From an uncultured Opitutia bacterium (GTDB lineage Bacteria > Verrucomicrobiota > Verrucomicrobiia > Opitutales > Opitutaceae): DNA of 64,000 nucleotides. This document shows, piece after piece, positions 35,664 through 44,127 of this stretch (the first letter of the stretch is position 1; each line of letters opens with the position of its first letter). The notes beneath the pieces are model-generated. The model did not search any database. It was not told the origin of the DNA and saw only the letters and a program-made list of their open reading frames with translations. Made by a program: the position numbers and the translations under genes. The stretch is from positions 62,001-126,000 of the forward strand of contig CAIRCN010000006.1 of the NCBI GenBank assembly GCA_903877135.1, read 5' to 3'.

Positions 35664-36554
35664 TCAACCCGGAAACGGCGCCCGCTGCGCGGCACGGTAA
35701 TCGGTCGGCGTCATGCCCACGTAGCGCTTGAACACGCTGTTGAAACGGGGAATGGAGCCGAAGCCCGCCGCATAGACGATCTCCGAGACACGGAGCGCGG
35801 GATCCACGAGCAGCGTCTTGGCTTTTTCTAGGCGCACGCGCGTCACGTATTCTGTCAGCGTCATGCCTGTGGCCCGCTTGAAAAGCTTGCAGAAGTAAAA
35901 CCGGCTCACCCGCACGTGCGCCACCACCTGCGCCAAGGCGATCGGCTCATCGACATGCGCCTGGATATACTCCTTCGCGCTGGCCACTGCTGGTGGTTCA
36001 TGGTCCGCCGCGGCGATGGTCTGGCGGCTGGCATAGTCGGACAAGAATTGCGCAAAAACATTCAGGAGTTGGATGATCGCCTCGAACCGCGCCGCATCCA
36101 CCACAGGCGTGCCGAAGTAAGACTGCCGCAGCCGTGCCTCCCAGTCTTTGCTCTGCCCGGGCGCCAGCATTTTCAGGATCATGGCAAAGTCGCGCTGGGT
36201 CGGTTCGCGGCGGAAAACCTGTCCGCTCATCAGCGTCGCCACATGTTGACCGTTGAGCATCACCGGCACTGCCACATCAGTCAGTCCGGCGAAGCAGTTG
36301 ACCTGCTGCGGCCCGCGTTGCCGCGCGACGCCGCGGTGGGCCCGCATCTCGGCTTCCAGGCAGGCGGCGCAACCCGTCGCCGTGCCAGTGGCGAGGGCAC
36401 AAAATTGGTTTTCGGCCTCCCCGAAACTGCGCCGTTGCTTCGGCTCTTCCGGTGGCACCACCTTGAGCACGACGCCGGTCGCCTTGCGAAAAGCTTCCTC
36501 GTAATACCGGATTACGGGCAGGCGCGCGATGTTGGTGTAATTTAGCTCGTTCAA
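35664..36554 (-). CDS. PocR-sensor AraC-family transcriptional regulator
   Basis: This 296-residue protein has an N-terminal PocR-type sensory domain (about 10-175). It is Cys-rich in the ligand or metal region: FCALATGTATGCAACLEAEM and VNCFAGLTDVAVPV. The AraC double HTH lies at about 190-290 (FYFCKLFKRATGMTLTEYV; VSEIVYAAGFGSIPRFNSVF). PocR domains sense small organic ligands, and the Cys residues leave room for a metal or redox input. It stands between the bc operon and module B, divergent from module B, and is the only regulator inside the respiratory island. It is the natural candidate to act on the shared promoter boxes. Confidence 0.9.
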   Translation of the reverse strand: MNELNYTNIARLPVIRYYEEAFRKATGVVLKVVPPEEPKQRRSFGEAENQFCALATGTATGCAACLEAEMRAHRGVARQRGPQQVNCFAGLTDVAVPVMLNGQHVATLMSGQVFRREPTQRDFAMILKMLAPGQSKDWEARLRQSYFGTPVVDAARFEAIIQLLNVFAQFLSDYASRQTIAAADHEPPAVASAKEYIQAHVDEPIALAQVVAHVRVSRFYFCKLFKRATGMTLTEYVTRVRLEKAKTLLVDPALRVSEIVYAAGFGSIPRFNSVFKRYVGMTPTDYRAAQRAPFPG

Positions 36555-36900
36555 GGGGACCCTACGGCAGTGAACAGACGCCGAACAAGGGAGGGGTCAA
36601 GTGTCGTCATCCTATGGATTGCCACTGTCAAGCGCATCAGCGGCGTAAATTATCTATCCCGAGTTAGATATTTAATTTTATTACTTGATAGAAAGCATAT
36701 CTAATGAGCCAAAGCAATCCGACTTATCACATGGATCTTCGTTATCCTTGAATTCAATGTAATCATAATAACCAAGATATGCGCAATCTTGGCCAATTCA
36801 GGAGTAGTCCGTTTCTGCGGTTTGCCTGATACTCGCTGTCCGACGCCGCGCTTGGTTTGAACCACCGGCGCCATGGAACCCCGCACCTAACAAGAGACTT
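36555..36900. other. AT-rich divergent regulatory region
   Basis: These 346 bases separate the PocR/AraC gene and module B and are much richer in A+T than the surroundings. The left part (36645-36720) has TATCTATCCCGAGTTAGATA, an imperfect inverted repeat, and T/A runs that could hold the regulator's own promoter. The right part holds promoter copy 2. Short frames crossing the region do not look coding. Confidence 0.5.
36772..36833 (+). promoter_or_regulatory. Activator-type promoter element, copy 2 (upstream of module B)
   Basis: The box at 36772-36797 is the most symmetrical copy: CCAAGAT, seven bases, ATCTTGG is an inverted repeat, followed by CCAAT. After 7 bases comes TAGTCC (36805-36810), then exactly 17 bases, then GATACT (36828-36833). 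The ATG of the monoheme cytochrome follows 67 bases later. Spacing is identical to copies at 28365 and 41696, although the sequence between the blocks differs. Confidence 0.55.
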
Positions 36901-37227
36901 ATGAAAAATCTTGCATTCGCAGTTATACTCGTCTGCAGCCCGGCTTTGGCTGGCTATGCTGCCGGCGCAAAAACCATCTGGGCAGACCAATGCGTCAAAT
37001 GCCACGGGGCAGAGGGCAATGGCGCCACGAAGATGGGGAAGAAACTCGGCATCAAAGACTACACCGACGCCAAAGTGCAGGCCGGATTTACCGACGAACA
37101 GGCTTTCAAGGCTCTCAAAGAAGGCGTCAAGGACAAGTCTGGCGCCACCCGCATGAAGCCAGTCGACGGCCTGTCAGACGCCGACATCACCGGCTTGGTG
37201 GCCCATGTTCGCAGCCTGAAGAAATAG
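36901..37227 (+). CDS. Monoheme class I cytochrome c (module B)
   Basis: The 108-residue protein has a signal peptide (MKNLAFAVILVCSPALAGYA) and one heme motif, CVKCH. It is the close paralogue of the module A cytochrome at 27995, of the same length, with roughly two thirds of the mature residues identical by eye and the shared segments TKMGKKL and IKDYTDAKVQA. It opens module B behind promoter copy 2. It probably accepts electrons from the tetraheme cytochrome or ferredoxin. Confidence 0.93.
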   Translation: MKNLAFAVILVCSPALAGYAAGAKTIWADQCVKCHGAEGNGATKMGKKLGIKDYTDAKVQAGFTDEQAFKALKEGVKDKSGATRMKPVDGLSDADITGLVAHVRSLKK

Positions 37228-37354
37228 GCCTCCCAGTCGCTGTTGCCCCGAAAGCATTCTTCCCCTCGCCAGCCAATCGAGTGCTGATGCAGAACCTAGC
37301 CCACCCCGTCCCGGCGGGGAGCAGACCCCATCGGACTCAGCCTGAGATGCAAAT

Positions 37355-37816
37355 ATGAATCACTTCAAAATGCCGCCGCAAATCGTCCGCCTAGTTTTGC
37401 TCACGCTGGTGGTTGTCGGCTCCTATGGTGTAGCCCGGCGGCTGCTGGTGCCGCCCTCGTTCGGCGAGTATGGCTGGTTCCGCGGAGCCGCGATCGCGGA
37501 GCTCGCTCAGACCAAACCGGTGCTTGCCGGCATGAAGTCTTGCGACGAATGCCACTCCGAGATCCTCCAGACGCTAGCCAAACACGACCACAAGACCTTG
37601 TCCTGCGAATCGTGCCATGGCGCCAGCCGCACACATGCCGACGATCCGGACACCAAGCCACCCAAGGTAAAGTTCGCCGACAGCGATTGCCTGCGCTGTC
37701 ATCAATCCAATTTCTCGCGGCCGGCGTGGTTCAAGCAGGTCGATCCCTACGAGCATTTTCGTGGCGACCATTGCACCGGTTGCCATATGCCGCACCAACC
37801 GAAGGACACGCCATGA
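37355..37816 (+). CDS. Membrane-anchored tetraheme cytochrome c (module B)
   Basis: The 153-residue protein has one N-terminal helix (about residues 11-25) and four heme motifs: CDECH, CESCH, CLRCH and CTGCH. It is shorter than the module A counterpart and has different spacing, so the two are functional analogues or distant relatives. Its stop overlaps the start of the ferredoxin gene (ATGA). The 127 bases between it and the monoheme gene show no feature. Confidence 0.9.
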   Translation: MNHFKMPPQIVRLVLLTLVVVGSYGVARRLLVPPSFGEYGWFRGAAIAELAQTKPVLAGMKSCDECHSEILQTLAKHDHKTLSCESCHGASRTHADDPDTKPPKVKFADSDCLRCHQSNFSRPAWFKQVDPYEHFRGDHCTGCHMPHQPKDTP

Positions 37817-38625
37817 ATTTCGTGATATCACGCCGCCGCATGCTCGGTGCCCTGGCTGGCGCACTGGGGTGGATTGCCTCCCAGCCAGTGGCCAAAGCCT
37901 CAAAAGCCACCGTGCAAAAGCTTCTGGCCGGGTCGCCCGCACCCAAGGGCTACGATCCCACCCAGCATAAGTGGCTCATGTGCATCGACGTCGACCGCTG
38001 CATCGGCTGCGGCTTGTGCGTCGATGCCTGCAAGACCGAGAACCACGTGCCCGAGGCGTCCAGTTTCTTCCGGACTTGGGTTGAGCGTTACATCATCAAG
38101 AAACCGGCCGACGGCGGCAACGACGTCCGCGGCGAGGTGCTGGTCGACTCACCGAATGGCGGTCGCGGCGGATTCCAGCCTTCGCTTGTGCCGCGCGAGG
38201 AGATCCTGCGCTCGTTTTTCGTCCCGAAGCTCTGCAACCTCTGCGAGCATTCGCCCTGCGCCCAGGCGTGCCCGGTCGGCGCCACGTTTGACAGTCCCGA
38301 CGGTGCCGTGCTGGTCGATCCCACCTATTGCATCGGCTGCGGTTTCTGCATCCAGGCCTGTCCCTACGGCTGCCGGTTCATGAACCCGCATACCAAGACA
38401 GCGGAAAAATGCTCGCTGTGCTACCACCGGATCACGCGGGGCCTCAAGCCAGCCTGCGTCGAAGTTTGCCCCGGCCATGCGCGCATTTTCGGCGACTTGA
38501 AAAACCCGGTCGAGAACGACCCGATTCAGGAATTCGTCCGCAAGAACAAGGTGTTCACCCTCAAACCGCACCTAGGCACCGATCCGCGTGTGCTCTACGC
38601 CAACATGGACAAGGAGGTCAGGTAA
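37813..38625 (+). CDS. Tat-exported polyferredoxin electron-transfer subunit (module B)
   Basis: The 270-residue protein starts at ATG 37813 and has a Tat signal (SRRRMLGALAGALGW). Four Cys clusters follow: CIGCGLCVDAC, CNLCEHSPCAQAC, CIGCGFCIQAC and CSLCYHRITRGLKPAC with CPGH. This is the NrfC/PsrB/DsrO-type four-cluster arrangement. It should stand between the NrfD subunit encoded next and the tetraheme cytochrome encoded just before. No catalytic molybdoenzyme gene is present. Confidence 0.93.
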   Translation: MNFVISRRRMLGALAGALGWIASQPVAKASKATVQKLLAGSPAPKGYDPTQHKWLMCIDVDRCIGCGLCVDACKTENHVPEASSFFRTWVERYIIKKPADGGNDVRGEVLVDSPNGGRGGFQPSLVPREEILRSFFVPKLCNLCEHSPCAQACPVGATFDSPDGAVLVDPTYCIGCGFCIQACPYGCRFMNPHTKTAEKCSLCYHRITRGLKPACVEVCPGHARIFGDLKNPVENDPIQEFVRKNKVFTLKPHLGTDPRVLYANMDKEVR

Positions 38626-38626
38626 C

Positions 38627-39871
38627 ATGGATCCCGCACTTACTCCCATTCTGGAAGCCGCTGGAGAAGCGCACCAGCTCGCGACGAGCATCGAAGGCTA
38701 CGTCTATCCCAACGAACAGAACCTCCTCTGGAGCGTGCTGATTGTCGTCTATCCCTATATCACCGGCCTCGTCGCAGGCGCGTTTATCATGGCCTCGCTG
38801 GTGCGCGTATTCAACGTGAAGGCGCTGACGCCGGTCTACCGCATGGCATTGCTTACCGCGCTGGGATTTCTCATCTGCGCGCCGCTGCCGCTGCTGTTTC
38901 ACCTCGGGCATCCCGAGCGGAGCTATCAGGTGATGATCACGCCCCACGTGTCCTCGCCGATGGCAATGTTTGGTTTTGTTTACGCCTGGTATATGATGGC
39001 GGTGCTACTGCTCGAACTATGGTGCGAATACCGCCGCGACTTGGTCGTCTGGTCCGTGCGCGAGCGCGGCCTCAAGGGCCTGCTGTATCGCGTGCTGACC
39101 CTCGGCGTGCGTGATCTTTCCCCGGCGGCGCTGCATCTCGATGAGCGCATGAGCAAGATTATCACGGTAATCGGTATTCCCTCGGCATTTCTCCTGCACG
39201 GGTATGTCGGCTTCATCTTCGGCTCCATCAAGGCCAACCCATGGTGGGGTAATGTGCTCATGCCGGTCATCTTCATCTTTTCGGCCGTGGTGTCAGGCAT
39301 CGCCCTGTGCGTCGTGCTTTACAAGGAGCTTTGCTGGTTCCGCCGCAAGGTCGTGGACGCCGCCTGCTATGACGACATGGGCAAGTTCCTGTTCTACGCG
39401 CTCCTCGTCGACTTCACGGTCGAAGGCCTCGACTGGCTCCACCGGCTCTATGCTGCTGAAGAATCCATTTTTGTCCTCAAGCAACTGGCGGGTGGGCGAC
39501 TCTTCAACACGCTTCTCGTCATCCAGCTTTGCCTCGGCACGCTGCTGCCGCTGGTGGCACTGGGCGCGACACAAATGGTGCCGGAGAAATTGCCCGTGTG
39601 GTTCCGACAACGCATCTACTACAACAGTGCTGTCCTTATCCTAGCTGGCGTGCTGGCCATGCGTTGGAACGTCGTCATCGGCGGCCAGCTCTTCTCGAAG
39701 AGCCTGCGTGGCTTCACCACCTTCAAACTGGGCCTCGCCGGCCAGGAAGGCTGGCTCCTAGCCGTCGGTCTGATCGTGCTGCCTTTCATCGTCCTCGGCG
39801 TGCTCATCTGGCTTTTTCTCCCGGACGACACCAAGGCCACGGAGACGGTGACCACGCCCGCGGCGGGCTGA
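38627..39871 (+). CDS. NrfD/PsrC-family quinone-interacting membrane subunit (module B)
   Basis: The start at ATG 38627 has a strong ribosome-binding site (AAGGAGG at 38611) and gives 414 residues. About ten helices are visible. Typical landmarks are the first periplasmic/Q-site segment LLWSVLIVVYPYITGLVAGAF, LFHLGHPERSYQVMITPH, and the paired late helices. Unlike the module A protein it has no cNMP domain; the corresponding loop is short. It ends in a charged Thr-rich tail. It should carry electrons between quinone and the ferredoxin. Confidence 0.93.
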   Translation: MDPALTPILEAAGEAHQLATSIEGYVYPNEQNLLWSVLIVVYPYITGLVAGAFIMASLVRVFNVKALTPVYRMALLTALGFLICAPLPLLFHLGHPERSYQVMITPHVSSPMAMFGFVYAWYMMAVLLLELWCEYRRDLVVWSVRERGLKGLLYRVLTLGVRDLSPAALHLDERMSKIITVIGIPSAFLLHGYVGFIFGSIKANPWWGNVLMPVIFIFSAVVSGIALCVVLYKELCWFRRKVVDAACYDDMGKFLFYALLVDFTVEGLDWLHRLYAAEESIFVLKQLAGGRLFNTLLVIQLCLGTLLPLVALGATQMVPEKLPVWFRQRIYYNSAVLILAGVLAMRWNVVIGGQLFSKSLRGFTTFKLGLAGQEGWLLAVGLIVLPFIVLGVLIWLFLPDDTKATETVTTPAAG

Positions 39872-39902
39872 GTTCGAAGCGCACCCGCAGTTAGGTTCGT
39901 GC

Positions 39903-39940
39903 CGGCGAGGGGTCAAACGTCGCCCTCGCCGCACTGTTTT
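39903..39940. terminator. Bidirectional terminator between module B and DUF2339 gene
   Basis: CGGCGAGGG (39903-39911) pairs perfectly with CCCTCGCCG (39923-39931) around an 11-base loop, and a T-run (GTTTTC) follows on the plus strand. The genes on both sides converge here, so the hairpin can serve both. Confidence 0.7.
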
Positions 39941-39951
39941 CCCGAGCCCGT

Positions 39952-41616
39952 TCACGCCGCTGGCGGCGGCTCCGCGGACTTCGCCCGCTGCCGCGCCCGC
40001 CAGCGGGTGAATGACAGCGATACGATCAGCAGCACGGTGCCAAGCACCAGAAACGATACGATGCGGTAAACCGGCTCGAACCTCCGCGTGCCGACGACCA
40101 CGAGGTAACATGTCGCCAGCAGCAGCGTCGCATGGCCCATCCAGCGGTATTTTCGGTTTTGCACCACCAAGTTCAGCAAGTAGTAGACTAGTGCGAGGCC
40201 GACCCACGCGAGGCCGACATGCATGCCAGGCACCAAATGGTATAGCGCGTAGGGAAACACCAGAAACGCCCCCACCAAATACGCGTTGCGCATCAACTCC
40301 GTCTTCAGTTCCAACCGGTCCCTCTGCCAGTTTAAGATCCGCGCGCTTCCCAGCGCCACGAGGCCAAAACCAAGGCTGATCCCGGTCTCCCGCTCCGCGA
40401 CGATGATGTAGCCCAGAATGATGGCGACGTAGATGAGGAAATTCGCCACGACGATGAACCGCGACCGAAACCACACCGCCGTCGTCACCACCACAACGCT
40501 CTGCAGAGATAGCCACACAAACATCTCTGGCACCTCCGTCGCCTTCATGATCGCCACGCTCAGCGCCCCGTAACCGGTCATCGCATAAAAAAAAGTGGAG
40601 ACGCGGCTGCGCTCGCGCAGCCAGAACAGCACGGCCAGCCCAAGAAACACCACCGACGCCAGCCCGTGCGCCAACGCCACATCCGCCGGGAACGCCATCA
40701 CCGTATGCACCAGAAACAGGAGGTAGCCGAAGCCACAGTTGAGCAACGCTCCGATGCTGGTGCTCGCGTCTTCTGTCTCGCGGTTCGGTCGCAACCAGGT
40801 GCCCGCCGCGAAAATCGCAGCCACCGCCAGCACCATCCCGGGGGCGAGCACTGGCGCCGTGGCAAAATGAAGCACGCCGCCGCGCAACGGATTCCCAATT
40901 GCCCAGATAAAATACGTCGTGTAGCTCAGCGGGATGCCGACGACACCCAACCTCGGCCAGTGCGCCCGGAGACTGGTGGTGACCACGAGCGCCGATAGCA
41001 GCGCCACTGACCCAAGGACAAACCACGCAGATCCAACGGCGAGCGCCGTGGCGTAGCCCGTCAGCAGTGCGAGCCCGGTGAGCCAGGGTGATTGCCGGCG
41101 CCACGCGATCGCGAAGTTGAGCGCCACGGCCAGCTGTAGCGGTGCCCGGCCCGCGAGGCTCTCCGTGCTCAGGGCATGTTGTGCTCCGAAGAAATACATC
41201 CGTAGCGTGGCAAAATAAAGTAGCGCCATTCCCGCGCCCCGGAGGTAGCTGGCGACCAGCTCAAACGAACGCTGCCACAGGTGCGCGAGCCAAAAAAGCC
41301 CCGCAGCGACCGCGAACCCGACGAGTGACGGCACGACAGTGGGCAGTCGCGCATACGGCAGCAACAGCATGAACGCGGCGCCGATCGCCAGCGCGAGGAT
41401 GCCCGCCACCGCGAACCAGTTTTGCCCGACCTCAAACTCGAGATCTTCCTCCGCACGTTCGGTGTCGGCCGTCACAGTCGTAGGTGGTGGCACCGCCGCG
41501 AGCGGCTCCTCGGCGGCAAGACCGACCCGCGCTTCCAATTTTGCCACTCGCTCCTCGAGCTGCGCGAGGCGACGGACGGTATCATCCTCTCGGTTGCGCT
41601 CGTTGGGTTCGTTCAT
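39952..41616 (-). CDS. DUF2339-type polytopic membrane protein
   Basis: The start at ATG 41616 gives 554 residues; a TTG at 41649 is the alternative. The N-terminus has a coiled-coil stretch (LAQLEERVAKLEARVG), then an acidic linker, then about 14 to 16 hydrophobic helices to the C-terminus, the layout of DUF2339 proteins. The opening of the membrane part, EFEVGQNWFAVAGILALAIG, is the family signature. The function is unknown. It is preceded by promoter copy 3, so it may be expressed with the respiratory modules. Confidence 0.82.
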   Translation of the reverse strand: MNEPNERNREDDTVRRLAQLEERVAKLEARVGLAAEEPLAAVPPPTTVTADTERAEEDLEFEVGQNWFAVAGILALAIGAAFMLLLPYARLPTVVPSLVGFAVAAGLFWLAHLWQRSFELVASYLRGAGMALLYFATLRMYFFGAQHALSTESLAGRAPLQLAVALNFAIAWRRQSPWLTGLALLTGYATALAVGSAWFVLGSVALLSALVVTTSLRAHWPRLGVVGIPLSYTTYFIWAIGNPLRGGVLHFATAPVLAPGMVLAVAAIFAAGTWLRPNRETEDASTSIGALLNCGFGYLLFLVHTVMAFPADVALAHGLASVVFLGLAVLFWLRERSRVSTFFYAMTGYGALSVAIMKATEVPEMFVWLSLQSVVVVTTAVWFRSRFIVVANFLIYVAIILGYIIVAERETGISLGFGLVALGSARILNWQRDRLELKTELMRNAYLVGAFLVFPYALYHLVPGMHVGLAWVGLALVYYLLNLVVQNRKYRWMGHATLLLATCYLVVVGTRRFEPVYRIVSFLVLGTVLLIVSLSFTRWRARQRAKSAEPPPAA

Positions 41617-41695
41617 CGGTCGACGTGAATGCGCGAAGGCAGACTCCAAGATGTGGGTAGAATTTTGCGCGGGGGTGGCGCTGACTGCACCGCCA

Positions 41696-41757
41696 AGTAT
41701 CGCGTGAAATGGCCGGATGAACTACCGTTGGATTGGCCGAAGCTCCGCATATCTTGG
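41696..41757 (-). promoter_or_regulatory. Activator-type promoter element, copy 3 (upstream of DUF2339 gene)
   Basis: On the minus strand the box (41757 down to 41732) reads CCAAGATATGCG...CCAAT, then 7 bases, TAGTTC (41724-41719), 17 bases, GATACT (41701-41696). The DUF2339 ATG is 80 bases further. The box also lies 130 bases upstream of the 13-heme gene on the other strand, so a shared activator site is possible. Spacings match copies 1 and 2 exactly. Confidence 0.5.
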
Positions 41758-41886
41758 CTTGACCTGAAACTCTTTCCCTCGCTCCCGCGCCTGGAGCCGA
41801 AACAGCAAGAAGTGCTCCGGTTTCGTCAAGGGATGCGAAGTCGAAAACGCCTGTCGGCCTATGATGTGGGAAGAGTAACTCCGACC

Positions 41887-44121
41887 ATGACACCCGTCTC
41901 TTTCGTTTCACGCCCGTCACGCGGGGAGGGCCGCGTGGGGATACTTTGGTTCGCCGCTCTGCTCGGCTTGGCCGGCGCATCTGGCCTGACTGCCGCCGAG
42001 CCGGCCAAACCCGCCGCACCCAACGCCAGCGCCGCCTGCCTCGAATGCCACAGCGACCGCGGACTCACCATGCGCAAGGCCGGCCAGAAGGTCTCGCTGT
42101 TCGTCGACGAAAAAATCACCGCCATGTCTGCGCACCGCTCCCTCGACTGCACGGACTGCCACGAAAATTTCGACCCCGAAAGCTCGCCGCACCGCAAGGA
42201 TATCAAACCCGTCGATTGCGCCTCCTGCCACGAAAAGACCGGCGCCAAGCACGCCTTCCACCCCCGGCTCGCGCAGACGCCCTTGCCCGCCGGTAAGGAT
42301 ACTGCGTGCACCGCCTGCCACGGCACCCATGCCGTCGTCCCGGTCAAGAACGCCGCGTTCCCCTTTGTCGACGGCGCGCAACCCAACGTCTGCGGTCAGT
42401 GCCACCAGCAGGCGCGCGATCATTTCTCCGCCTCGGCTCACGGCCGGGCCTTCCGCGCCAAGGAGGCCAACGCCCCCGACTGCCTCACCTGCCACAAACA
42501 GCCCGTCGTGCCGGCCGCTCTTGCCAAGGCCACGCTTGCCCAAAAGCTCGCTCAAACCAAGCAGTGCGAGTCCTGCCACGTCGGCAAAGAAAACGTCGCC
42601 GGCCAGGCGCTGCGCGGCACGAAGTTTGTCACCTCCTTCGACCTGAGCGTGCACGGTGCGGCGCTCGCCGCCGGCAAGGCCGGGGCCGCCAACTGCGTCG
42701 ACTGTCACGGAGCTCACGACATGAATCGCGCGATGGCGTCCAGCGCCCGCATGAACCGGCTCCACGTCGCCGAGACCTGCGCCAAATGCCACGACAAGAT
42801 TGCGGCCGAGTTCGACGCCAGCGTCCACGCCGGAGCCCTGCGCAAGGGCAACCTCGACTCGCCCGCGTGCACCACCTGCCACGGCGAGCACGATATCCGC
42901 GGCCACAAGGACCCCACCTCGCCCGTCCACGCCAGCAACGTTGCGCAGCAGGTCTGCGCCACCTGCCACGCCTCCCTCCGCCTCACCCAGAAATACAACC
43001 TCCCCTCGCAGTCGTTCAAGACCTTCACCGACAGCTACCACGGCCTTGCCGTCCGCGGCGGCGCCGTCGAGGTAGTTAACTGCGCCAGCTGCCACAGCTC
43101 GCACTCCATCAAGTCGCAGACCGACCCGACCTCCACGATCAACAAGGCCCACCTCGTCCAGACCTGCGGCCAGTGCCACCCTGGGGCCAACACGCGCTTC
43201 ACGGTGGGCAAGGTCCACGTCAGCCCCGAAGCCGCCGGTGGCAAGGATGGCAACAGCCCCGTCCTCTACATTATTTCCACGCTTTACGTCATTTTGATCG
43301 TGCTCGTGGTCGGCGGCATGTTCGCGCACAACGCGCTCGATTTCTTCAAAAAAGTCCGCCGCAAGCTCGACATTCAAAAGGGCCTCATCGTCGAGGAGCA
43401 CGTCGCGCACCGGCTCTACCTCCGCATGACCGTGCACGAGCGCCTGCAGCACGCCACGCTGGTCATCAGCTTCGTGCTGCTCGTGATCACCGGCTTCATG
43501 CTGCGCTATCCCGAGGCGTGGTGGGTCGTCGGCATCCGCAACCTCAGCGCGGGCGCCTTCGAGTGGCGCGGCCTCATCCACCGCATCGCCGGCGTCGTCC
43601 TTCTCGTCGCGGGCGCGTGGCACATCGGCTATCTCGCGTTCACCAAGCCCGGCCGCGCGCTCTTCTGGGACCTCTTCCCGCGCTGGCGCGACGTCACCGA
43701 TCCTTGGGGTGTCCTGAAATACAACCTCGGCTTCGCGGCGACCAAGCCGCAGTTCCCGCGCTTCAGCTACATCGAGAAAGCCGAGTATTGGGCGCTCGTC
43801 TGGGGCACGCTGCTGATGGGCGCCACCGGTGCGATCCTCTGGTTCGAAAACACCTCGATGGGCCTCTTCACCAAGCTCGGCTTCGACATCTCGCGCACGG
43901 TCCACTTCTACGAGGCGATCCTCGCCACGCTCGCGATCATCGTCTGGCACTTCTACTTCGTGATCTTCAACCCCGACGTCTACCCGATGAACCTCTCGTG
44001 GCTCACCGGCCGCATGTCTGAGCAGGAATTGCTTGAGGAACATCCGCTCCAACTCGCCGACCTGAAGGCCAAGGAAGCCGCCAAGGCCGCGCCGCAAGAT
44101 CCGCCGCCCGCTAGCAAGTGA
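41887..44121 (+). CDS. Tridecaheme cytochrome c fused to b-type membrane cytochrome (CbcL-like)
   Basis: The start at ATG 41887 gives 744 residues; the frame opens 258 bases earlier, but that part is promoter region. After a signal segment (LWFAALLGLAGASG), thirteen CxxCH motifs lie in residues about 45-435: CLECH, CTDCH, CASCH, CTACH, CGQCH, CLTCH, CESCH, CVDCH, CAKCH, CTTCH, CATCH, CASCH and CGQCH. A membrane part follows from about 457 with five helices and the FdnI/HydC-like b-heme pattern (HERLQHATLVISF, LIHRIAGVVLL, GAWHIGYL, TVHFYEAILATLAIIVWHFY). This order is that of Geobacter CbcL, an inner-membrane quinol oxidase with nine c hemes needed for reducing low-potential Fe(III). The role in extracellular electron transfer is inference. 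Confidence 0.92.
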   Translation: MTPVSFVSRPSRGEGRVGILWFAALLGLAGASGLTAAEPAKPAAPNASAACLECHSDRGLTMRKAGQKVSLFVDEKITAMSAHRSLDCTDCHENFDPESSPHRKDIKPVDCASCHEKTGAKHAFHPRLAQTPLPAGKDTACTACHGTHAVVPVKNAAFPFVDGAQPNVCGQCHQQARDHFSASAHGRAFRAKEANAPDCLTCHKQPVVPAALAKATLAQKLAQTKQCESCHVGKENVAGQALRGTKFVTSFDLSVHGAALAAGKAGAANCVDCHGAHDMNRAMASSARMNRLHVAETCAKCHDKIAAEFDASVHAGALRKGNLDSPACTTCHGEHDIRGHKDPTSPVHASNVAQQVCATCHASLRLTQKYNLPSQSFKTFTDSYHGLAVRGGAVEVVNCASCHSSHSIKSQTDPTSTINKAHLVQTCGQCHPGANTRFTVGKVHVSPEAAGGKDGNSPVLYIISTLYVILIVLVVGGMFAHNALDFFKKVRRKLDIQKGLIVEEHVAHRLYLRMTVHERLQHATLVISFVLLVITGFMLRYPEAWWVVGIRNLSAGAFEWRGLIHRIAGVVLLVAGAWHIGYLAFTKPGRALFWDLFPRWRDVTDPWGVLKYNLGFAATKPQFPRFSYIEKAEYWALVWGTLLMGATGAILWFENTSMGLFTKLGFDISRTVHFYEAILATLAIIVWHFYFVIFNPDVYPMNLSWLTGRMSEQELLEEHPLQLADLKAKEAAKAAPQDPPPASK

Positions 44122-44127
44122 AGGTGG

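Noticed and set aside
36701-36886. Short minus-strand frame in the regulatory region before module B
   Set aside because: It crosses the promoter box, has no ribosome-binding site, and its partial likeness to sequence at 41710-41760 is explained by the shared DNA element.
24665-39871. Alternative complex III, Nrf nitrite reductase or Dsr complex
   Set aside because: There is no ActB-like molybdopterin/Fe-S fusion, no CxxCK pentaheme NrfA and no DsrAB/DsrMK. Only the NrfD and ferredoxin parts are shared.
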